Assembly: GCF_000264905.1 (NCBI RefSeq)
Contig: NW_006763134.1
Coordinates: 695,388 to 759,387, forward strand
Length of the DNA: 64,000 nt
Source: Stereum hirsutum FP-91666 SS1
Taxonomy: Eukaryota; Basidiomycota; Agaricomycetes; Russulales; Stereaceae
Reading direction: 5' to 3'
Below the pieces are notes generated by a model. That model searched no databases. It was not told where the DNA came from and was given only the letters and a program-made list of their open reading frames with translations. The translations under genes and the position numbers were made by a program. Position 1 is the first letter of the stretch. The number at the start of each line of letters is the position of its first letter. Shown here one piece after another: positions 51,301 to 63,907 of this stretch.

Positions 51301-51568
51301 CCACGTCGCCAACCTTGCCGGCGTTCCTCTCGAAGTCGTTCAACGAGCAGAAGTCGTCTCCAAAGACTTTGCTCGCCAATTCAAGGAGAAGGTCGATGGA
51401 AAGAGAAAGAAGTCGGCCACAGGACGACTTCCGCTCGTTGCGCAGGCGAACTTCGCGTTCTTGTATGGATTGGTCACAGGTGCGAAGGCCATGGACGAGA
51501 ACCCCGTGAGGCAGAGGGAGGTCTTGAGAAGGATGAAGGTGGAGGTACTGAAGTGTCTCGAGGAGTAA
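45336..51568 (+). CDS. MSH6: DNA mismatch repair protein MSH6
   Basis: The start is MPPKPSEKNQKTLNNWFSKG. QKTLNNWF is an N-terminal PCNA-binding (PIP-like) box, as expected for MSH6. A long charged disordered N-terminus follows (Asp/Glu-rich to about 46.6 kb), then the mismatch-binding region, connector, and the lever/core with MRNFNVYDPMKRGQGLVLDG and LGRCVTPFGKRLFRIWLCMP. LDAIEDLMRDLSFEEQFVKV and DFLKVL belong to the core and clamp. The ATPase, spliced from small exons near 50.2-50.9 kb, reads TGPNMGGKST (Walker A), TATGVIMAQLGMYVPAQKA, STFKVELDE and SLVILDELGRGTSTYDGMAI (Walker B and signature), then LTFFATHYGSLTDDF. The C-terminus ends at 51568. Length is close to the family's. MSH6 pairs with MSH2 and recognises base mismatches and small loops in the nucleus. 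Confidence 0.95.
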
Positions 51569-51942
51569 GGGGCACGTGCGGAGTTGATGAGTGGTGCATT
51601 TGGACTTTTGCCTGTTCAGCTGGAATTTACTTACCGTTATTGACGCTTACTGTACCGATACTCACCTCTGGCCTGCTAATCTTGATGTTCACCTTTCGGA
51701 GTTTCGTTTATTAATCCATGACAAGGTTTACACTCGCACGGTAAACGTCAACTTGCATTTTCCTGATAAAGGCAGGTGTACTACGATGCGCCACACAAAT
51801 ACACCGCTGGCTCTTCTCATCCCATTGTCTTCATTTGCGCGATCAGTCTAAATCCCCACCATAGATTGGAGGCGTAAAACTCAAGGGTTAGTATCACCAA
51901 CGTCGCTTATACCCTCTTCACGGATTGTGCGCGCTAGAGATC
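51569..51942. other. 3' flank of MSH6
   Basis: 374 bp. No further feature was found. Confidence 0.5.
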
Positions 51943-52752
51943 ATGCCACCAAAGCACGATGATACCTTCTACTTGGAGGAATCGTCCATGGTGATCTTTC
52001 TGGTGAGCATTCGAGTCTGCAAGTCATGAGATAATTTCGAGGTTTTTGAATGTATAAAATTCTCACATATAGGTGGAGGACACCCTTTTCCGAGTTCCTC
52101 GTCAAGCGTTACTCTCTGACTCAGAGGAGAACTTCTTCACCGGAATGTTCGCTCCCCATCCGAGTCGGGACGATGTAGGGCTTGTAGCAGAAGGCATGAG
52201 CGATGACAGTCCCATACAAGTGCCTAGCGTCGTCACCGTTGGAGCTTTCCGTTTATTTTGTCACGCCTTATATCCTTAGTGCGTTCTTCTTGCCCTTTAT
52301 TTCATGATCAGACACTGATGCGCTAGCATAGCCTATCCAGAGAGGCCATGCCAGCGCAGTCCACTGCCTCCGATTGGGCCTCAGTCCTCGAACTTGCCGA
52401 TATGTGGCAGATGGAAAGATTGCGTAACATGGCGATCAATGCTTTGACGGATTTCTTAAAAGACATGGAACCAGAGGAAAAGATAGTGTTTGGCATGAAG
52501 TGGAAGCGGCGTCCGTGGGTCATGGACGGAGCTCGGGAGATAGTAGTGCAGGGAGCATCGATGTCGATGGCTCAAATGGAAGCGATAGGTCTTCTTGCTG
52601 TCTCCAGACTGGCAAGCATACGGGAGATGCTCAGCAGCTATCTAGGCACTCACAATATCTTCATCGAGTCGATGAGGACAGCGTGTATCGTTTGTGTTCA
52701 AGGGAAATTGGAAGGTGTAGTCACGGAGATGCTCGCGGATGGAATGGAGTAG
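51943..52752 (+). CDS. BTB/POZ domain protein
   Basis: The start is MPPKHDDTFYLEESSMVIFL. After an intron comes VEDTLFRVPRQALLSDSEEN then FFTGMF, the BTB beta-strand/helix pattern (V.dtlF.Vpr..L...S..F..mf). The third exon begins after a CTAG acceptor and runs through PAQSTASDWASVLELADMWQ, MERLRNMAINALTDFL and a helical tail to 52752. In Agaricomycetes such small BTB proteins form a large family, and many are of unknown function. BTB domains mediate dimerisation or adaptor roles for Cullin-3 ubiquitin ligases. No other domain is seen. Confidence 0.8.
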
Positions 52753-53343
52753 CTTCTAGGAATATTAACACCGTGCTTCTAACAGTAGAGTCGACCATCA
52801 TGATCTACAAGTGGTGACCACTTTGAGATCATGGGCGCAGTTATTTACTATACTTAAACTCTACTTCAAACAGCACTCCACGAAAAATTCTTCATGACGC
52901 CCTCGATGAAATGATAATGATATCTTGCTAGCTAACCAGAGCTAAGGGCGAGGCTAAAGGTCCTTTGCGTTCGTATGTTCGCTCCAACTGACCGTATGTA
53001 TCCCGGTTGTCTCCCGCATGAGTCCCCTCGTTCTGACTTTGCGTCGGGCTACCGACTACGTAGTCAGTCCAATTGGTGCACACCTGGATGGTCCGTGACG
53101 AACATATGGTTGAAAAAGACAGCGAGGAAACGAATACAAGCGACACAATAATTTCAGTATTTCTCAAAACTACGCAGCATCCGATTCATGAAGAAATCAA
53201 AGTCCAACGATTCAATTCGGAAATCAAAAGGTCATGATCATGAGGGGAAAAGAACATTAAATCATGCCCAAGCCATCGCCATGACACAGCTCCGAACTCG
53301 CATAAAGTCAAGGCTGGAAACCGCTTTCAACAACGCTCGACGT
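52753..53343. other. Intergenic region between convergent genes
   Basis: 3' flanks of the BTB gene and the secreted-protein gene. No feature is supported. Confidence 0.5.
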
Positions 53344-54186
53344 TCAGGCGCAGGTGCCCGCGGTAAGGCTCTCCCTGAACGCGAAGAATTCCCTGCAGAA
53401 GTCCGCGGGGTGGCTGGCGCTGTACTGGAAGTAGTCGGCGAAGTTCCGGTAGGGGATGCCTCCGTTACAGATGTTGTCCCTGCATCCACAAAGTCAGCCA
53501 TACATACAAACAATCGGGATATCGCGGGGTGACGGTACGGAAGACATACCAGGACGCGATACGGTTGAAGTCGGCAATGACAACATCGGGCTTGGAAGGG
53601 TACGGTCCAGTGGGGTTCAGAACACTGTAAAAAAACAATGTTTGTGCAGGTAAGACATCAGGCAAGCAGAAGAAAGCCACGGAACGAACCACTGACCCGT
53701 AGTACGCGTCGATGTAGTTCTGCTGGGTGACCTCCGGTCCTCCCCTCGAGATAATGTTGAAGACCTGATAACGAGCAATGACCGTCAATACCCTACAACT
53801 CTCTCTTACAGGAAGGAAATGAAAGTACTCACGTCGTAGTTCATCCTCGGGATAGTCACGCTCGGAGGGGGGTCATCGTTTTTACCGATCCTGTGCCACA
53901 TGTACTTCAAGAAATCATCCAGATTCTTGCCGCTCCTCTCGTAGCAGACACCCGCGAACACGCAAGGCTGCTGCGACCAGATGCTGCTGAAATCATTCAC
54001 TACGTTGTCGTAGCAGAGAGCTTGGAGACGGTCGCAGGAACCGTTGTCGCCGTCGTCGACTCCGACGGGGCGCATGAGGGAAACGCCATCGTCGAATCCT
54101 CCAAAGGGGCGCATGACGGAAGCACCGCTGACGAGAGTCGCGGAAGTAGCGAGCAGAGAGACAATGGTGGCGACGGAGAACAACAT
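53344..54186 (-). CDS. Secreted Cys-containing protein of unknown function
   Basis: The start MLFSVATIVSLLATSATLVS then GASVMRP is a good signal peptide with cleavage after SGA. The mature part has SCDRLQALCYDNVVNDF, QQPCVFAGVCYERSGKNLDD and FLKYMWHRIGKNDD. After introns follow VFNIISRGGPEVTQQNYIDA, VLNPTGPYPSKPDVVIADFN and NICNGGIPYRNFADYFQYSA. The end is DFCREFFAFRESLTAGTCA with the stop at 53344. There are seven Cys, which could form three disulfides plus one unpaired Cys. There is no transmembrane segment after the signal. Small secreted proteins of this type are common in wood-decay and plant-associated basidiomycetes. No known enzyme motif was recognised. Confidence 0.75.
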
Positions 54187-56482
54187 TGTTGGTTTGTGAG
54201 TGGACTCGGAGTGTTTTATTGGAAGGTAGCTTTCACTGGAGATGCGACTCGATGAGAGACAAGGAAAAGAGAGCCTTCATGCTGCTTGTATATATACTCG
54301 TCCTACCATGCGTAAATACCGAACGTTCTTGCAGGCGATCTACCTGAATTGAAGGCATTGTTGGGCGTAACATAGCCCCGAGCTATTCTGAACCAAAGGA
54401 GCGCTTGTGTTGACAGCAGATGGTCATGTTATCGCGCATGTGCACCACCACCGGTCATGCACACAAGTTCTGCTCGGTTCGCTGTATGTTGACCAGTCCA
54501 ACGTAGCATTGAGGGTGCCAAAATGATGGAGGATATTACCCCAAAACTCGTACGTTTGACACTCAGGGCAACGAGGTCAAAGGTTCTCTGGTCCCAGAAA
54601 TGACGGTGCTCCAACGTCGGCACATACATAGATATTTTGCGCCATTGCTCGATGATTGGAAGCATCTGGAGAGGTTTTTGTTACGAGAGGACCGCAGAGG
54701 TGGAGAACTCGAGAGATAATTTTGAACGAGGGTACTCTGGGGTGATGTATGTCTTTCGAACGTACATGGACATCCTTCATGGGTCAAGCATTGAGCTTTA
54801 CTCGGCTCGATGGGTTACGGTCAGTCAAAAGGTGCATAGACAGAACCGAAATCGTCAAGAATAATCGCTCGTAAGTCCGCACAACCGTCGTCCGTCGACG
54901 TTGAGAGTAGTCCCCGACTCCGAGAATGACGCAATGAACGAGAGAGGGTCGATTCAGAGGCGAGTGCGCAGCGGCCATTATGTCCGAAGCCCGGAAATGG
55001 CAGTGAAGGAGACTATTCTCATGAACAGGGGTTCAAGGTCGAGCTTGCGGCTGGAGATGCAACCGAAAAAGCGAGCGTAAAACCATTGTTGAACCGAGGA
55101 CATATCACAGGGCCGAGCAAAGACTTGAACGGTTCTCGATGAGCTGGCGCGAGATTGATCCAGAGCAAAGTAGTGACTCCATCGAGGTCTGAAGGGACCA
55201 AAACCCGAGAGAAACGGAGTAGCACAGATATGGCTTCAGCCCATCTGGACGGTGTAGATCGTTAACGAACTATTCTTCCCGCTGAGTATGCACGTCTGAG
55301 CCTTCAGCCCGCCATGGTATCCTTGCATTATTTCGTTTCCGAACAGGAACCATGCTCACTTTTGTCTCTGTCCCTTTTCTGTGGGCTCCGCCCTTCCCGC
55401 GGCCGAATAAACCGTTCGTCGTGATTAACGTAAATAACATGGCTCCGGACAGGGAGTATCCACGTAGAAGCGAATATTTCAAGGAAACGGTAAGACGAAT
55501 TGATCGTGAGGCCCCGAGTGATCCAGTATGTGGGTGTGGAATATGTGCGCACTTCCTACGAGAAAATTCCTGGGTAATGAGAGAGAGAGATGGTATACGG
55601 AAGGAAGAGAGGAGAAAAGAGCTCCATGGTGAGGGATTGCAATCGATGCCTCCGAGTCTGGAGCTGACGGGTGCGTAGATCATATGTGAAGAGGTGAAAG
55701 AGCTTACCAGGCTGTTCAAATACCTGGTGAAAGAAGGATAGGACGTGCCGAAAATTCCTATACTTCACCTTCATCGCTGTCACCAGATGGCAGAGACCGC
55801 TTCTCAAGCTTGAGCCTCGTGCGTCAAGACTGGACTCGTCATCTGTTGTCATCCTTCTTAAGACTAAGACATAAGTAATCTCGACATAACCATGCAACCG
55901 TCTATTGTGGTAGATGAAATCTCGCTTTGGAGAGTCTGGGGATGAAGTTTTTGTAGTTGGGTATCGAGGCCGTGGATGGTGCCAGCGGGGATAGCGACTG
56001 TAATTCACAGACCGCAAGCAAAACAAATCAGAGATATATACTGCTATACGTGTCTGCAAGGCAAAAAATAAGAGGTATCAAGGCTTTGAGGAAGAGTAAT
56101 GGAGTCGAGAGTCGAGCAAGTCGCGAACTCATTATCTTATCTTATCTTATCAGATCGGGCAGAGAAGAATTTCCAAATGAATGACGCGGTGCGCCATGAC
56201 ACCGGTGCGAGGATGCCTGTTGGCTCAAAGCGTACGCGACCAACGCTTCCGTGAACAAGCGCTCGTCAGTTAACTTGACTTTTGCTATTCGACCGTTTGC
56301 GCTTGGTTTGCGCATCGACCCAGTTCAATTACACTCTATCTTGCTTTCGAATAGAAATCTGACCGGAACACGGAGGCGCAGAGGTGATTGTGCCGCTGGT
56401 TGTAGATCGACTGGCACATTTCACAACTAGACCAGATCGGGCCATCCCTCGAACAGTATAACTATCGCCACTCCCGGACGCG
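54187..56482. other. Gene-poor stretch of 2.3 kb
   Basis: Short frames on both strands (for example plus 55352-55678 and minus 55270-55719 and 55556-56059) have no recognised domain and overlap each other. The plus frame at 55352-55678 has a Cys-X-Cys-X2-Cys stretch but no splice support. An (ATCTT)n run lies near 56133-56152. Confidence 0.4.
56133..56152 (+). repeat. Short (ATCTT)n run
   Basis: Three to four tandem copies of ATCTT in the intergenic region upstream of the MFS gene. Confidence 0.7.
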
Positions 56483-59400
56483 ATGTCTTTTTTTCGAACG
56501 CCCCAACGCTTGTCCCAGTCCTCACAGGACCATCGCAATTCAGGCTTTCGCCGCTCGTCCAGAATGGCAGACAGTCCTGCTCAGCGCATCTTTGGCACTC
56601 CTGCTGACTCTGCTGTCGCCGATGATGAGCTCGCAAGCACAGCCAACTCCCCTTCCGCGCTGCCAAACCGTCGACCTAGTCGTATCTCATTCACTAAGAG
56701 GTCCAGTTTCTCGAGGTGGAGGAGTCAAGCTGACGAGGAGATGGGGGATGGTGGTGGAGGGACGCCTGTGCCACCACCCATCCCAAGTGCGTTGCAGCAG
56801 TCGAACGAGAGCACGTCGACGCCACTTCCTATGTTATCTATGATTGTCTTGTCTATCGTGAGTGCTCTAGTCTTCCTGTCATTCTTTTGTTTCTAATACC
56901 GTAGCCTAAAGGCGCTACTGGGCGAGTTCTTGACCGCCAACGTATCTATGCCCTTCCTCTTGTTCATGGTCGATGGTCCGTACACTCAGTCCATGTGTCT
57001 CCCCTCTGATATTCATGAGAATCTTTTCGCTCTACAGGCTTTGGAGTCCTGAACGAGGAAGCAGACGTCGGTTTCTGGACTGGAATACTCGGTACACCTT
57101 CCGTAGCATCTATTTCTATATGTCGTTCGTAGTCGTCTGACACTCGTTCACCTTGCCAGTCGCTGCTTTCTTCCTCACTCAGTTCATGACGTCACTTCTC
57201 TGGGTATGTGCTTTCATTTCGCTGCAACTATCTCTTCTTCTCTGGCCCTGGCGAGATCGTCTACAAAGCTTCGTTGTCTGTTCTTCGGTTCAGTTGGCGC
57301 AAGCGGTCTGTTGACGCGTCTGCTGATCTCAGCGTGCGCTAAACCCTGATCGTGGTATCCGTACTTCCCTCACTTCCTGCTCATCCTTCTCCTTCGCAAT
57401 CTCTAGGCCACCGTGGCGGACAAATACGGCCGGCGCCTTGTCCTCTTCGTCTCACTACTTGGAACCTCTTTCACCTGCTGCGCCTTCGGTACTTCCGTCA
57501 CGCTCCGGGAGGCCATCGCCATTCGTCTCCTGCAAGGCATCTTTGGCGGTGCTGTGGGCGTCGCTCGAGGCTGTGTCACCGTCGTCACAGATCCCTCCAA
57601 TGAAGGGAGGGCATACGCTATTCTTGGTTTTTGCTGGGGTTTCGGAGGTGTGGCGGGTGCAATCATTGGTGGAACTTGTAGGTGCTTGTTACATCCATTG
57701 ACTGTTACAATCTGACTGATTGGGCCTCAGTCGAAAGCCCTGCAACTAAATGGCCGGGTATCTTTGGCTCTGTACCATTATTTGTAAAATACCCATACGT
57801 CTTGCCAACCATAATGGCAGCCTCTGTCACCTTCATCGGTCCGTATCTTCTACCACTCCCAATCCACCCTTTTCCGCTCATATATAGCCCTTTCAGGCTC
57901 TATACTCTCGCTCTTCCTCGGTCCAGATGGTGGTCCACGCACCGGTGCCATCCAACTCTCCGCCGAAAAAGATCTCTCAGGCAACGACCCAAACCACCCC
58001 ACAATCCCCGAAGAAGACTCGGCGCCCGCCTCTCCTCTCCTCTCCCCCACCCTCTCTCCCTCCGACACAGGTATCTACGGCTCTATCCGCCGCAAAGTAA
58101 AACATAAAGTATCAGACTACTTCGCCAACCGCGTCAAAGACGCGCACGCTAGCGATTCGCCTGGTGAAGCTGCGGTGCCCATGTCCATCCCTGGTTCTGG
58201 TTCTAATGCGGCAGCAGGTCAGAGCTCGAGAGCGGCGAGTCGGACGAGCAGGTTTAATGGATCTGCGTATGGTTATGGGGGTGCGTCCATGCCTAGAGCG
58301 AGTATGGCATTCCGTCAACGTCTCGAGTCGCGGGCTTCAGCTTCGGCACAGCGGGGGTCGACTTCCTCGGGCACGATGCGTGGCCGCAGGGCGAGCGTTA
58401 TCCCCGGTTCTCTCGGTGCTGGCGGTGCTGGTGGCGGGCATGAGGGCGGGGTGCCGAGTTCGTATGGACAGGGTGACCTGAATTTCGCGCAGAGGTTGTT
58501 GATGGCGAACGAGAATGCGGTGACGAATATCGCGGATCTGTGGGTTGCGAGTGCGATGAATGTGGATAATGAGGATGTGTTCGAGAGTGATTCGGAGATG
58601 GGAGGAGACGAGGATGCCGAGGATGATAACGACAACGACGATGACGCGGTGGGCCTCCGTGACGAAGACGAAGAGGACGACGACGAGCTCGATGGCTCGC
58701 CCGTTCGGTCTCGTGGAGAGGGAATGCCGTCGGTTTCACCTAGCGCAAGGCGGGGCAGACGAACATCTCAGGGCTCCAACTCAGTCAGTCAGAATCAAGT
58801 TTCCCTCGGCCACGGAACCCCTCGTCGTATGTTCGGCGCTGCTCCCGCCGCGCCCACCAGTCGATATCGCCCTTCCTTCGGTGTCTCGTCCGCAGGGCCA
58901 CATTCACCTATGGGCAGGATGCCCTCGCTCAACCTCAACGCCAATGCCGTATCTCCATCTGAAGGTGCTACGCCCCCTGCGGTTGGCGGCGGGAACGTGG
59001 GCACGTTTAGGAGGATGAGCGCCGTACCGTCGATCTTTGCGCATCCGGGTGTGCAGACTCCGCCTGCTGTCCTCGAGGCGCAGAAATTGCTTGAGCTGGG
59101 CGACGAGGGGACGCCTGGCGAGGTGTTCTCTCCGTACTCGCCGTTGAGTGGAGACGCGCGGGGGGGTGGAGAAGCGCAGGGACTGGGGGTGGGTGGAGAG
59201 GCGGAGGTGGGGCAGGAGGAGCAGGGACAGGGACAGGGGCTGATGAAGCAGTTGCCGGTGATGATTATTGTGCAGTATGGGCTGTTGGCGCTGCATTCGA
59301 CGACGCATGATATGATATTTTTGAGTTATTTGAATTCGTGAGTTTTTCGTCCCCCCCACGCCTTTGTTGTTTTGTGTGTGTGTTCGTTGTGGTTATGGAT

Positions 59401-60368
59401 TATGGATGATGCTGATGGGTTGTTCGTGGAATTGGGTAGGCCGTACGAGAGTGGGGGGTTGAATCTGAATGCGGGACATTTCGCGCAGTTGACGGCGTTG
59501 ATGTGTCTCGCGCAGATCGCGTATCAGTTCTATCTCTATCCGTGAGTAACACTTCTCTCCATCCCTTCCATCCTGCATAATCATCTCTGACCTCTCCGTA
59601 CCCCTCACAGTAACATCGGGTATGTTCCCCCACACATCATTCTCCCTCAGTTCTGCTGATTAACAAACCTGATATTGTTATCCACTAAGTCCTCCCCGTG
59701 GCCGATTCTCCCACCTCGCGATGTTCAGACTGGGTTCGCTCCTCTTTATTCCTGGATATATCACAGTGACGTGGTATCGCGTGTTTGCGAGTGCGAGCGA
59801 GGACGGGAATTTCTTGTTGATGGCTTGTTTGGCGGTTTCTACGTGCGTTTTTTACTTCTCTTCCGCCCTTTCCCTTTCGTGCCATCGACCTTTCCGATCC
59901 GTGCCATTGACTGAGAGTGCTGGATTCCGTGCCGTGGACTGATGCTTTTGTGCGGAAATAGGGCCGTGAGGTTCTGCGGGAACACTTTCGCGTATACGGC
60001 GATTTCGATCTTGTTGAATTACAGTACGTTTTCCCATTCATTGTCGTACCGCGTTTGGAGCCGATTTGTTGATGGAATTTTCTTTTGTGTGTGTGTTGTT
60101 CAGTGTCCCCGCCACACGTCGTGGGTCTCGCTAACGGAATCGCTCAGAGTATCGTCAGTTTGGCGAGGTGCTTCGGGCCTATTCTCGGTGGTTTGGTGAG
60201 TTCAAAGTTCAATTTTCTCGGATCCCGGCAGGGACGAACATAGCTGACCATCGCGAATAGCTCTGGTCCGTCTCGGTCGAGGGGAACCCGTCAGGATATC
60301 CCATCGGTTTCTGGGTTTGCGCTGCCGTGTGTGCACTGTCGGTGTTGCATAGCATGCTCATTCGCTGA
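56483..60368 (+). CDS. MFS transporter with a very large central loop
   Basis: The start is MSFFRTPQRLSQSSQDHRNS, a Ser/Arg-rich cytosolic N-terminus. The transporter core follows: LLGEFLTANVSMPFLLFMVD, VAAFFLTQFMTSLLW, MFS motif A as ADKYGRR, LQGIFGGAVGVARGCVTVVT and GFCWGFGGVAGAIIGG, then VKYPYVLPTIMAASVTFIGS. Between TM6 and TM7 lies a loop of about 380 residues that is Ser/Arg-rich and contains an acidic run around ESDSEMGGDEDAEDDNDNDD. TM7-12 follow from PVMIIVQYGLLALHSTTHDM through PPHVVGLANGIAQSIVSLAR and CFGPILGGLLWSV to SMLIR with stop at 60368. The family is the zinc-induced-facilitator/ZIFL-like branch of fungal MFS. The substrate is unknown. Introns in the 3' half are small and numerous. 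Confidence 0.85.
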
Positions 60369-61503
60369 GCGATTGGATACAGTGTTGCTTTGTTACGACT
60401 CTTACCCGCTTATGCCATGACTCGCATCTTTCTTGCTCTTCGCTTTCCTTACTTTTCGTCTTCTACCACTTGTAGTTTCCCGTCTGTCTTTTTCTCTTTA
60501 TACCTCTTTTATCCGCTTCGCTTCGCTTTCGTTGATCGTCGGTCGCATACATATACTCATGGGACATTGATATGATATGATATCCGTTTGTTAACTTGAA
60601 TTTCTCTCACTCTCACGTAGACTAGACTCGTCGGTCGTATCATAATGTTCTCCCGTCTCACTTCTTTCTTTCATGCGTTGTCGTTTACCGTTTACTTGAC
60701 CATCTCGATCTCCAAGGCGTCACGCTTTCTGTCTATTAATCATAACGCAACGCAAGAATCCCACTAAATCGCTCACTCCGTCCGTAACTGACCCACATCC
60801 CTCAATATGCATCGATTTTCTTCTCCCCCACGAACACTTTTGTTAATACTTCCCGCATGTTATCGACGTCTACTTTTTAGATAAGTACGATGGGTTGCGT
60901 TTCCTGGTTGTGTGATGTTTTTGTGTTCTGAATTGTCAGGGAAGGAGCCATACCGCTGCCGGTGACCGGCTGCTGATGGACGATCCGTAATTAACTGTAT
61001 TTTGAAAAGCCGCATCCGGGATACTTTCTGGGTGGCGTGAGCACAATTGTTTGCTGTTGTTTGGCAGGTGATCGGGGATCGCCGTGTCATGCTCTGTCAT
61101 CCCACGTGGCACGCGCGTCATGCACAACTGGCAGCGGGCGCTTATTCTAAGTTTGTTCTTTCTTCCGCTTCAACTCGAACATGGTGTGCGTTTTTTTGGT
61201 AAGTGATGTTCTGCTCCCCAAAGCTAAAAGATCATGGGTAGAGCTGGCGTTCATCTTGAACAAACAGTCGAAACCGGCGTCGTTGCTAGCACCAATATGA
61301 CTTGCTTTCACTGACTCGCGCTTTGACTCTCTTCCAGATCTAAACCCAAATAGTACAGCTGTTGAGAGTCGCGATCCTCGCCTGTCTTGAACTACAACCC
61401 TTTGCGTGCTACGATCTGAACTGTTACTTTCATTATGTCACTGGTGATTCGTGCCTGGCCTCTTCTGAGTGGCCAATCGCTGACTAAGATTTTCCCTTGT
61501 AGG
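60369..61503. other. Intergenic region of 1.1 kb
   Basis: 3' flank of the MFS gene and the upstream region of the next gene. The first exon of the LRR/F-box-like gene may lie in 61.18-61.49 kb but could not be fixed. Confidence 0.4.
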
Positions 61504-63376
61504 TTGATCTCAACGAAGACTGCCTGAATGAATGTTTACGTATACTAGACACTCGTTCGTTGACTCGATATGCCCTCACTTCGCGATCTGGGCACAACAG
61601 AGCCATGCGCCACCTTGTTCAGGATGTAACTTTAAAGCGTCGGGACCAGGCCTATGCCTTTTGCCAATGCGTCCTCAAATATAACCTCTGCCCCCTCATT
61701 ATCCGCCTAAGTCTCACCGACGGTACATCCACCTCCTGCTCGTGTCCCTACGGCGTATTCTCCGACGCATTTGCGGAGGTCATCGAGAAGGCAGTCAACT
61801 TGATATCATTGTCATTCCGACGTGCCACACACCGCCCGCCCGAAGGTCAGAAGTTGGACTGGAATGCAGCCGCACTGTTGACGATGCAGAGTCGTATTTC
61901 CGAGACTTTGCGAGCACGGCCACCGACCACGTTATACGTTGACGGTGCCAATATGGAGGTACTACAGGTGCTCGAAGGCATTCAAGGCATCGAAAACCTC
62001 TCCCTAGGATATGACACCGACAAGGGCAGCGTCGGGGAGTCCCAGAGCACCACTCTCGATAACATTGTCCGCCCCCTATCCCACACCCTACGCACATTGT
62101 CCCTGGGCCTCACTCGAATTCCTTCTTACCTAAATCTTACTACATCGCCGACGTCGGACGCGTTCTTCCAGTGCCCGAAAGTTCGTACCCTCACACTCCT
62201 AGGAAACGGACGCACACGAACGACCCTACCTCGCATTCTGCGCGCATTTCCTAACCTCACACGTCTAGCGCTCAACAGCCCTTCATCCATACTGCCTACT
62301 GGTCAATTACCCGAGAGCGATTTCGAAGAGGACGTGGAGTTGTCCGCAGAGTCACTCTGTGGTACATTGCCCGGGGAGCGTGGCCCAATGATCGAGTCCT
62401 TGAGCGCAGATGTCTTGATCCTCAAGACTTATGGGCCTCATTGGCCCTGCCTTCGGTTCCTCAACCTAACCTCAGGCCCCTGGATCTATCCTTCGAATTC
62501 CTTCCAGTCGTGCGTCGACGCGCTCAGCGGCTGTCCAATCGAAGCATTGATCCTGACGGTCTACCACACGGACAAAACATCCTTCTTCGGGAAATTGGTG
62601 GATGTTCTGCCAAAGGTGAGGTATCTGGAGTTGAGGACGAAGTTCATCATGGGCGCAAGTCTGCAAGAGAGTATGGATCTGGTGCGTTAGGGCCCATTGT
62701 TACACTGCTTCCACACTTATCGATATAATTGTCGCTTATTGTCCGTCTATTTCCCTGGCACGCAGCTTACACCCGACCTGGTGGACCCATACTCCCTTCG
62801 ACATCTTCAGTATCTACGCGTTCACCTCGCCTCCTCAGTGCCACGGCAACAGAGTATTGGCGTTGGCCATCTCGTCCCAAGGGGCCCTTCACGTTTATTC
62901 GCAGACACGATTTTATTCAGAGACACACGTTTATTCGTGGACACTATCCGACACAGGGCCGACGCCCAACGTCAGGAACAAGCCCTCGCATCGTCATTTT
63001 CGCAATCGTGGTTCCGCGACACGGCGGGCACTGATTCCGACCTGGCAACGCCGACAGACAGGCGCAAATTCCCTAGTTTGAAGTGTGTGGAGGTATCGGG
63101 TTTGTATAGTGCTAACCCATTCCCGCAGTCCTCTTACTGGGGGATTTCGACTATGACCGGGACCCGTGACGGTGTGCAAGGTTCCGGAGGTTCCAAGAGC
63201 CCTTTGGATGCGATGATGGACAAGGAAGAGGCGGAGATGTTGAAGGAGCCTTATCTGTGAGTCCTTTGCTCCAGTTCGTCCCGTAGGATTTGAGATGAGG
63301 AGCTGACATGAGCTTGTGACGACCATATAGGAAAGAGTTCTTAGGCCTGCATTTGGCCTCATTCAATCGCATGTAG
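61504..63376 (+). CDS. LRR/F-box-like protein (first exon not identified)
   Basis: The visible coding sequence starts at an AG acceptor at 61503 and opens with VDLNEDCLNECLRILDTRSL, TRYALTSRSGHNRAMRHLVQ and DVTLKRRDQAY. It has leucine-rich repeating units such as LQVLEGIQGIENLSLGY, HTLRTLSLGL, CPKVRTLTLLGN, FPNLTRLALNS and WPCLRFLNLTSGPW. A second exon (62764 onward) has LRHLQYLRVHL and FPSLKCVEVSGLYS. The last exon ends EFLGLHLASFNRM with stop at 63374-63376. The pattern matches basidiomycete F-box proteins, whose short N-terminal F-box would be on the missing 5' exon. Such proteins are usually SCF ubiquitin-ligase adaptors. No F-box is visible here, so the assignment rests on the LRR pattern. 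Confidence 0.7.
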
Positions 63377-63907
63377 GATGCCAAGAGACATTGATACGTG
63401 GAATCGGAATGGGCTGGATATGTGGACGATGACGAGCTGGACTCTACCTTTCTCGGATGCCATACACTGGATACCAACCTATGACGGACATTTAGCAATC
63501 TTACGGATGGAGGTGGCATGGAAGCGATGGCGATGTAACATATTCTGTAGTGCTCAATTTTGATTTGCAACCGTGCTTGCGATGCTCCTCTGCGGAGCAA
63601 TATATCGCATCTACCACTGTCAGCCATACTGCGCCACCGCCACAAGAAACACAATTCGATTCGAATGCTGTACAAGGTATCTACCCGCACTCGAGCGAGT
63701 GCAGGGCTCTCCTATAATATTGTACATCGACCAGGACGATCATAAAGCTATGTGTAAAGTCCGAAGGTAAATCAAGAAAGTAGAATGTGTAAGGGGGGCG
63801 GGGGCTCTCAAACGCTCTGATACTATAGATACATATAAGATAGAATGTCCTCGGTCTCTCTCTCTCACACTAGTCTGTGAAACTCTCTGGACGCCCAATC
63901 CGACAAC
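63377..63907. other. Intergenic region between convergent genes
   Basis: 3' flanks of the LRR/F-box-like gene and the edge gene. No feature is supported. Confidence 0.45.

Noticed and set aside
55270..56059. Minus-strand frames of 149 and 167 codons
   Set aside because: They overlap a plus frame, have no domain or splice logic, and look like chance open frames.
57290..57330. GGTCTGTTGACGCG, also found inside the 49 bp terminal repeat of the 36.2 kb element
   Set aside because: Only about 14-15 nt match. The rest of the arm is absent, so it is probably chance and not another element copy.
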